The position numbers and the translations under genes are program-made. 26,092 nucleotides of DNA from Phallusia fumigata (taxonomy: Eukaryota; Chordata; Ascidiacea; Phlebobranchia; Ascidiidae), in the NCBI GenBank assembly GCA_008931825.1, contig QXVZ01006043.1, forward strand, positions 1 to 26,092, in the 5' to 3' direction. The number at the start of each line of letters is the position of its first letter. The stretch's first letter is position 1. Positions 21,901 through 26,092 of this stretch are shown here, in pieces. The notes beneath the pieces were generated by a model that saw only the letters and a list, made by a program, of their open reading frames with translations, did no database searches and had not been told where the DNA came from.

Positions 21901-24698
21901 GTTTTGTGTTCGGCATCGACAAAATTTTGGGGTTTGTAGTAAAAATGTTTAATAAGACCAGCCCTGGTGCATTGCTTTCAGTTCTTTATCTGTCACAATT
22001 TTTGTGGTTAGTACATTGGCACCATTTTTTACATCTATGGAGTCAATACCTCTGAAAAGAGTATTGCTGTCACATAAGCATGTTGACTCTCATATAGTGG
22101 CATAGATTTCACATTATTTACTGAGTGGTGTTTTTCTTTGGCAGGAACTGACCCAAAACAGGAGCAATGGGAGACATTTAGTGACCGTACATCAAGCTCA
22201 ACAACCCTGGCTAATTTTGATCAAGTACTTGATTCTACTACGGTTAGTAACTCATTAGGTTGTAAGTGTCTACTCACCACCTCCTGTTTACCATGCTAAA
22301 TATGTGCACTTGTACACAAAATCAACTTTGCATGCTGACTGACTAACATAAAATGTTTCCTCTTTTCTCTATCATTGCAGCATTTAAATCCCTACTACAA
22401 TCATGGTCAAGCTACTTCCTGTAAGCAACATGTTTTTCAGTTTAGGTCACACAACTGTCTCATAAGAATGATTGTGTTGGGCAGGAAATTATTTTTCTAA
22501 CATAGAAGTTCTGAATGAGATGTGGAAACATCAACTACATAACATTAAATTGCTGCAGAGGAAATGTGTTTACAAAACTGACCTCTGTGATTTCTGACAA
22601 ATGTTTTCCGTACCCTTTATGTGTTAAACCCACATGTCAATATATTTAGGAAAATTTGCACCACCCAGTGGCAGTAAGAATGACCCCATCTCGGCATCAT
22701 GAGCACTGGACGCGGGTGGGTGAGATGGATGGGGAAACCCCTGGGACACAGAGCAAGACTGAGACTTTGGATGAAGAGTCGACAACATCTTCCCCACAGA
22801 CGAGAAGCAAAGTGATGACAAATCCTTACGGCTATCTTCAGAATGAACCGGATAGTGCAGGAGAAGACAGAGGTAATGAGCATGGGTGTCTATTTTTTGG
22901 CAAAATTTTTTTATGTGGGTGGCGAAATGTAAAATCCAAGCGGTCTGACACTTAATTTAATTGCACAGTGCAAACATGTTGGTTTGTAACATCATTATAC
23001 TCTCTGTTATCGCTAATATTAACAGCGCAAATAACACGAGAGACGGGCGAAATTGAACTTCCTCCTGCGTTGTTAAATGAACGAAAAGAAATGTTGCATG
23101 CCATGCCTGTGTTCTGGATCAAAATTGGATTTTTCTCTTTTATGTAACTTATTTTAACAATACTTTATATTGAGGGATTATTGAGCAAGTATGTACAAGT
23201 GAAGAACAACTTTATTAAAATTGCAGTGTGTGAAAAAAGTATTTGCTTTCTTATAGAAATAAAACAAACAAGAGTGTCTTCGTCATCTGATTCAACAACT
23301 AATGCTTTGGAAACCAGTGAAAAGCCCTATATGCGACACAAAGTTAAAGGTAGCTACAGTAGTCAATGAATACATAGGCACTTCTTAAATTCAGTAAGTT
23401 TCTGTAATTTTTGGGTTTAGACCGAATGCCTTTATTCTGCATTTTATTGTCTTCCTTTAGAGTTGGTTTGCTGTTTTTAGCTCATGTTGGTTTGTTTCAG
23501 GTTTAACAAAATTAGTTCACCAATAGAAATTTAACAGTTTGTTGTTTTACTAAAAACTTTTTTTAGTTTTGTAAGCATGTGTCATGTTTATATTCAATAA
23601 AATTTAAACAAGCCTCAGTTCTACGTTGATTCAGTTTTCCTAAGTTTCTTTTGACTAACATTTTGGCAGAGATCAATCTCTGTCCAATGTAGAGGTATTT
23701 TGTGTTTTTCAAACAGCAGTCGTTCTTGCAGGTCGATCGCATTCGAATTCATCCATTTCATCCACCACGTCGTCGGTAGCAACCAGTGAGCGATCTTCTG
23801 GTGATGATGACTTTCATAATAATGGTGTAAGGTCAGATCCAGAGCACAGCGATTGGTCATCCAGACCTTTAAGACCAAGGTAAGTCATGCTTATGTCCAA
23901 GTAATGTTTAAAACAATTTTCTACAGATTTTTGACGATTTGTGTTTGTTACATCTTTTGCTTCAAAATTTAATAAGAGCACAGAATCTAAGCCATTGTAA
24001 CTCATGAATAAACTGCATCCCATCTCTCAGTGTGAACACTTTTTTTCAAAAAAAAGCAACTTACAATCCAGTCCTATACATGCATTGCTCTTCATGAGCA
24101 GTGGCTACTAGACCACCTAATTGCAATAAAATGTTATATTCAAGGTGTCAGACATAGTAATTCATATAATCTTTTCAAGAAATTAACATTAAATTCCAAA
24201 TGCTATTTTAAAAGAATAAGCCAAAAGTAAGCATAGAAGTTCACCAATTGGTTTTCAACCAAATTTGTTCAACATGTTAACCACATTTCGATTTTGACTG
24301 TGTTTTAACCAGCTGCAATATTTATCCCAAAATTGTTTTGCCCATGTTTTTCTTAGTTACCATACTTATGTATAAAACATACATCACAGAGCCAAATAAG
24401 TCTGAAACCATTTTCTTGTTTTCTGATCAGGTCTGGGTCTAGTTCGTCAATGGAAAGTGGGTCAGTGCCCCCTGTTACTGCACCCCCGCCTCCAGTTGCT
24501 GCAGCCCCCACACCCCCACCACGGCCCCAGGTACACCCCCAAACCCAGCACACCGCGTCTCCTATTCCTAAACCCAGGCCAGTTGCTGCTAAAACCAATT
24601 CCACAGACAAAAGTAAAGCCAAGCAACAACTGAAGGATCGTGAAGCGCCACGTGTTGATGGGCCAACGCCCCCACCACGCCCACAGCAAACAGCTAAT
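12752..24698 (+). CDS. REPS1: REPS1/2-type EH-domain endocytic adaptor (RALBP1-associated), ten exons, partial
   Basis: Exons 12752-12971, 15592-16119, 16702-16765, 17092-17261, 17806-17868, 22145-22242, 22650-22872, 23257-23349, 23732-23879 and 24431-24698 all have GT/AG ends and matching phases. Together they give 1875 nt, 625 aa. REPS proteins bind RALBP1 and NPF-containing endocytic partners and link Ral and EGF-receptor signalling to clathrin-mediated uptake. The first exon carries [13 protein letters not shown] and [10 protein letters not shown]. The EH domain spans about 220-318, with [20 protein letters not shown] and the canonical Ca loop D275-E286 ([12 protein letters not shown]). 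[16 protein letters not shown] and [10 protein letters not shown] match conserved REPS linkers. Residues 537-625 are proline-rich with two PPPRPQ SH3 ligands. The first EH domain and the C-terminal coiled coil are not seen, so both ends are incomplete. The choice between REPS1 and REPS2 is not resolvable; a single invertebrate orthologue is likely. Confidence 0.88.
13070..13345. mobile_element. hAT-type MITE, about 276 bp, in a REPS intron
   Basis: The left end is CAGTGGCCCTGAAC followed by ACTTTTTGG. The right end is AAAAAGATGGGGACCACTG, whose reverse complement is CAGTGGTCCCCATCTTTTT. CAGTGGTCCCC...TTTTT ends are typical of hAT/Charlie MITEs. An exact 8-bp target duplication is not evident. 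There is no transposase ORF. Confidence 0.5.
13810..13847. repeat. Direct repeat, 24-bp period
   Basis: ATCTGTGCTGACTT occurs at 13810-13823 and again at 13834-13847, in the REPS intron just upstream of the nested ORF. Confidence 0.8.
13982..15355 (+). CDS. Unrecognised Ser-rich, disordered 457-aa protein nested in a REPS intron (or alternative exon)
   Basis: One open frame of 457 codons lies in the 2.6-kb intron between the first two REPS exons, on the same strand. The ATG has A at -3. A pyrimidine-rich acceptor (TTTTTTAACCAACACAG, ending 13959) lies just upstream, and AATAAA lies at 15503. The protein is hydrophilic and mostly disordered. It has GPPGF at 249-253 (a possible GYF-domain ligand), an acidic patch [16 protein letters not shown], a basic stretch [19 protein letters not shown] and a Ser-rich C-terminal third ([10 protein letters not shown]). 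The last 35 residues turn hydrophobic and Lys-rich, so coding may stop at a donor ATGA|GTATTG (exon end 15242, phase 1), which fits the next REPS acceptor. Entry from the upstream REPS exon is out of frame at 13959. I recognise no family. A nested gene, possibly SL trans-spliced, or an alternative REPS 5' exon are both open. Confidence 0.6.
   Translation: MSDMLQHFKTESNHSDRHLKKPVAKSLSSDDVAYSMNKFTPEISCKKLSSQEPANMFSMSTGSFELLRQKSRPNKAYQHQIYKSGRLGDKNTVRPDLHFNLPSSSVTTNCSKNTQVGCTDHELLTLKSNDLNKQTQGHVDNAYMTTVAFENSFNSPALNNLLRNVPQLGGINIAPYSADVDVRRKSDAHLILEDMENVKASRLRLKSHWSPQSLFRDKNKPKTQVLEVSDVKKTEKPQTYSIADSLLHGPPGFGPNSDFIKLSPLPLDDDPSIDFSSDEPSPIASKDILSFSWPSANFPKESCPAKNQAKANKTLPTDQPEKSTSKMSPLIGRLKKVVLSAIPKKEKELTETVFTHSTSFSNLAPCVVKSNMTSSAISIPVKTLRSGSISKSWDSSQSSSFCSYMAEHASSGSGTGLLSMSIENKNIYLKQILQWKIFKQFLKFFSRILKKKIVVWV
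15503..15508 (+). terminator. Poly(A) signal AATAAA after the nested ORF
   Basis: AATAAA lies about 150 bp after the stop codon of the 457-codon ORF and before the next REPS acceptor. This fits a separate 3' end for a nested transcript. Such hexamers are common in AT-rich introns, so this is only supportive. Confidence 0.4.
15592..17261 (+). CDS. REPS1: REPS exons encoding the EH domain
   Basis: Exons 15592-16119 (phase 1 in and out), 16702-16765 (phase 1 to 2) and 17092-17261 (phase 2 to 1) form the Ca-binding EH domain. They run from [17 protein letters not shown] through [16 protein letters not shown] and [16 protein letters not shown] to [15 protein letters not shown]. The Trp of HIWELSD is the NPF-pocket residue of EH domains. 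The EF-hand loop has all its usual ligands, so Ca binding is expected. The 5' half of the first exon is Gln/Pro-rich and disordered, with [17 protein letters not shown]. Confidence 0.93.
18093..18215 (+). repeat. Diverged third copy of the TATGGGTC-GAAGGGG repeat
   Basis: TATGGGTCACCTTTCGTGAAGGGG, followed by a TTTTTCTGT stretch and CACTTTTGGCCTGAA, lines up with the two closer copies at 20.4 and 20.65 kb. It is interrupted downstream by the hAT element that starts at 18258. Confidence 0.5.
18250..18257. repeat. Target site duplication, left copy
   Basis: CTTCATAG lies immediately before the hAT element and is repeated exactly at 18881-18888 after it. Confidence 0.8.
18258..18880. mobile_element. 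Non-autonomous hAT element (MITE), 623 bp, with perfect 8-bp TSD
   Basis: The left end TAGGGATGTCCAAAATA pairs with the reverse complement of the right end, TGGGGGTGTCCAAAGTA, with three mismatches in 17. The flanking CTTCATAG is duplicated exactly, and 8 bp is the hAT target length. Subterminal TCTAGAATA/GAATATCGAATCC motifs recur near both ends. There is no transposase ORF. It sits in a REPS intron and splits an older repeat. Confidence 0.8.
18881..18888. repeat. Target site duplication, right copy
   Basis: Exact copy of CTTCATAG, closing the 623-bp hAT insertion. Confidence 0.8.
18885..18960 (+). repeat. Interspersed repeat, copy A
   Basis: ATAGGTCCAGCAGTTACCCTGAGAGCCCTC and, further on, AAACAATGTTTAAACTGGATGAAA align with copy B at 19821-19897. 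The hAT element inserted at the left border of the aligned part, so the older repeat probably continues on the other side of it. Confidence 0.55.
19374..19727. mobile_element. hAT-type MITE candidate, about 354 bp
   Basis: The left end CAGGGCTGTGCAACCT and the reverse complement of the right end CAAAGGTGTGCAACCT match at 13 of 16 bases, with the hAT-like start CAxxGxTGTGCAACC. Neighbouring internal AGGCC/GGGCC motifs also fit. No target duplication is visible, so the copy is old or the ends are eroded. Confidence 0.45.
19821..19897 (+). repeat. Interspersed repeat, copy B
   Basis: ATAGACCCTGCAGTTACAGCGCTAGCCCTC and AAACAATGTTGAATATGGATAAAA align with copy A. The copies are about 930 bp apart and clearly diverged, so they are independent old insertions or an ancient duplication. 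Confidence 0.55.
20434..20543 (+). repeat. Direct repeat copy 1 (about 110 bp)
   Basis: The unit runs TATGGGTCCACTTCCATGAAGGGGACACA, TTGTTTTTACTC, a T/C-rich tract, CTGTCTAAA, CGAGTTTGTTCCC and GTTTTGGTCATG. It recurs 217 bp downstream with few differences outside the T-rich tract. Confidence 0.85.
20558..20558. other. Ambiguous base N
   Basis: A single undetermined base lies between the two direct-repeat copies. A second lies at 20934. Both mark a poorly resolved stretch of the assembly. Confidence 0.95.
20651..20770 (+). repeat. Direct repeat copy 2 (about 120 bp)
   Basis: Second copy of the unit at 20434-20543, with a longer T/C-rich tract. It continues into GAAGGAGTTGTCCGAATTTC and CACACATGATAGATGTG, which matches the third, older copy near 18.2 kb but not copy 1. 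Confidence 0.85.
22381..22420 (+). other. Candidate alternative REPS cassette exon, 40 nt
   Basis: The acceptor CTCTATCATTGCAG and donor CCT|GTAAGC are both strong. It reads [13 protein letters not shown] in phase 0 after the preceding exon, but ends in phase 1 while the usual next acceptor (22650) needs phase 0. Joining it there makes TGA across the junction. Using a second acceptor ending at 22668 (CACCCAG|TG) restores the frame into AVRMTPS. Skipping it gives the conserved [10 protein letters not shown] junction. Confidence 0.5.
24431..24698 (+). CDS. REPS1: REPS exon: proline-rich SH3-ligand region
   Basis: The acceptor is TTTTCTGATCAG (phase 2) and the donor GCTAAT|GTAAGT (phase 0). The 89 residues begin [11 protein letters not shown] and contain [27 protein letters not shown] and GPTPPPRPQ, separated by a Lys/Gln-rich stretch. 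REPS proteins use this region to bind SH3 partners such as Crk and Grb2 (family knowledge). The C-rich coding strand gives an antisense open frame that is a shadow. Confidence 0.85.
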
Positions 24699-26092
24699 GT
24701 AAGTTTGCAGTTGCTTACAGCACAGCATTTCACTATCGTTGTGTCATACACAAACCCGAACGGAAAGGATGGTTTAGGCAAAGAACAGTTGCAAAAAGAT
24801 TGCTTTTTATCTGGTGCTTTTAGATTAGAGGTGGGCATTTATTCTTTCCATGGCACCATATATGAAATCAAAACCAAAAAGGGGAGGACCAGGCCACAAT
24901 GATTCACACAATACTACATAGTATTAATTACGTTTCTTTACAAAAAGCAGCAAATAACATTGTTTGACAAGCTGGTAAGAGTATATTATGTCATAGCTAA
25001 GGAACGAAAAGTGAGGGTTAGTATCCACTTTTTTCAATTAAATATGTTTTTTTTGTAATTTTTAATTAGCTCAAACGTGCCGGTCAGAGTCAACAAAAGG
25101 ACCGTTGGTGCCTGGGGGTAGTAGAATACCCTACGTGCACCGAATGTTACCATTTAACGTGGCGTGCTAGGTTTCTATTTCTAAAACTGCGCCTTCGCCA
25201 ACTATAGCACTTAAAATGAGAACTTGTCGAACAAGTTGGAAAGTCCACAATATATTTTAAGATTGCCGGGGGCACACAATTTTTTTTTAAACCATAATAC
25301 TAAAAATCTGAGCGGATAATTTTAGGAATCTTGCGACCATTAACGGAATTCGCACAGCAAAAGAATCAATTTGCCTGTTATTAACCGGTTTGGTTCATCA
25401 GTACGCCTATTTACATGGCGCTTTTAGGCGTATTGGATACGCATTTCTCTCATTTTCAAAAAAGAAAAAAAGGCAAAGCATATTGGAGATCTACGACTGA
25501 CAATACGCCTGAAACAGGTAGTTTGAACACGCTTACCGCGTCAGTACGCTTACAGGCATTTTGCGCAAACAGTCCGTAAACTTGCAATTTACAGTAAACG
25601 TTGCAGTAAAAACAACTCTGCTTCTGCAGCTCATTTAGGAAACGTAAATTCCAAAGGAACAAGCAGACTTTAGTAAATCGGCAAAAACTCCTACAGAAGC
25701 ATACCGCATGGAGTTTGAATGGTTTGTAGACTTTCAACTGCTTGCCCTCGTGCTTCCAATGCAGAAATATACACAAAAAACAACACTGCGTCCTTACGTT
25801 TGTTCCTAACTATGATGTAATAACTAACCATTTTGGCGGGAAGGTGAAAACCTTGAATGCGATTCGGTTGGGTAGCCATGTAAACTTACGTTTCGGCGAA
25901 TTGAACGTGTGACGTCACATAATTCGCTTCAGTTTGACGATTCAATTCGATCACGTAAACAGGGTTATAAACAGTTAATGTGTTGCAAGTCATAAGACGA
26001 AATCCGGCGAAATACGCTTGTGTAGCCGAGCACCGGGCTGTGATGTTTCGTGCTAAGCCTAGCATGTTTGGAGTTTTATAACGACGAAGAGA
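24699..26092. other. Right flank without a supportable exon
   Basis: This follows the last recognised REPS exon, whose donor is strong, so it starts as intron. I cannot find the expected C-terminal coiled-coil exon. A cluster of TACGCCT motifs, partly inverted, lies at 25.4-25.55 kb, and a TGACGTCA at 25910-25917. A possible small exon at 25.07 kb is not convincing. Confidence 0.5.
25402..25432. repeat. Inverted repeat TACGCCTA/TAGGCGTA
   Basis: Perfect 8-bp arms (25402-25409 and 25425-25432) are separated by 15 bases. Related TACGCCT and TACGCTT copies follow at 25504 and 25545. Confidence 0.6.

Larger units (their letters stand above)
17869..22144 (+). other. Large repeat-filled REPS intron
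   Basis: A 4276-bp intron lies between the phase-1 exons ending at 17868 and starting at 22145. It holds two hAT-type MITEs, two pairs of diverged interspersed repeats, a 217-bp-period duplication and two ambiguous N bases. I see no exon in it. The neighbouring exons join directly in phase 1. Confidence 0.8.

Noticed and set aside
23026..23145. Acceptor ATATTAACAG followed by an open stretch starting [13 protein letters not shown]
   Set aside because: No donor in the phase needed to join the next exon. The neighbouring exons join directly in phase 1.
24353..24838. 161-codon open frame on the minus strand, Gly-rich
   Set aside because: Antisense shadow of the proline-rich REPS exon.
25070..25205. 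Phase-0 acceptor TTTTTAATTAG with a 45-codon open stretch (LKRAGQSQQKDRWCLG...)
   Set aside because: Could be a terminal exon, but the product has no REPS-like feature and no poly(A) signal follows closely.
1..26092. CRISPR arrays, bacterial operons, prophage or rRNA
   Set aside because: None of their signatures occur. The window is animal nuclear DNA.

Overview
This window is a piece of an animal nuclear genome: AT-rich, with introns, and carrying decayed transposon copies. Recognisable metazoan families (an EH-domain REPS-type endocytic adaptor and a POFUT1-like O-fucosyltransferase), mostly short exons, hAT-type MITEs and a tRNA-derived SINE fit an invertebrate deuterostome, most likely an ascidian tunicate such as Ciona. 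The species is an inference. Two single N bases (20558, 20934) indicate a draft assembly.

Layout: 1-4838 has no gene I can support. It holds short repeats, ACGT-core palindromes and a small hAT-like element. 4839-7286 (minus) is a two-exon gene for a POFUT1-like, type II membrane O-fucosyltransferase of 441 aa. 7930-9448 (minus) is a two-exon gene for an unrecognised secreted glycoprotein of 404 aa, with three fibronectin-III-like units and a probable GPI-anchor tail. The two lie head to tail, about 640 bp apart. 9449-12751 is non-coding and contains a SINE and possible hAT remnants. 12752-24698 (plus) holds ten phase-consistent exons of a REPS1/2 orthologue. Together they encode 625 aa: a Ser/Pro-rich region, the Ca-binding EH domain, conserved linkers and a proline-rich SH3-ligand region. 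The first EH domain and the C-terminal RALBP1-binding coiled coil were not found, so the gene is open at both ends. Within its first intron, on the same strand, lies a 457-codon ORF with its own ATG, a strong acceptor just upstream and an AATAAA signal downstream. It is either a nested gene or an alternative exon. The 4.3-kb REPS intron 17869-22144 is a graveyard of repeats, including a 623-bp hAT MITE with a perfect 8-bp target duplication. 24699-26092 shows no convincing gene.

Functional links: REPS would act in endocytosis and Ral signalling, and the fucosyltransferase and glycoprotein in the secretory pathway. Nothing in the sequence ties the three genes into one pathway. The most unusual signals are the novel tandem-domain surface glycoprotein, the nested ORF, a REPS cassette exon that shifts frame, and a duplicated double-CRE module in the fucosyltransferase intron.
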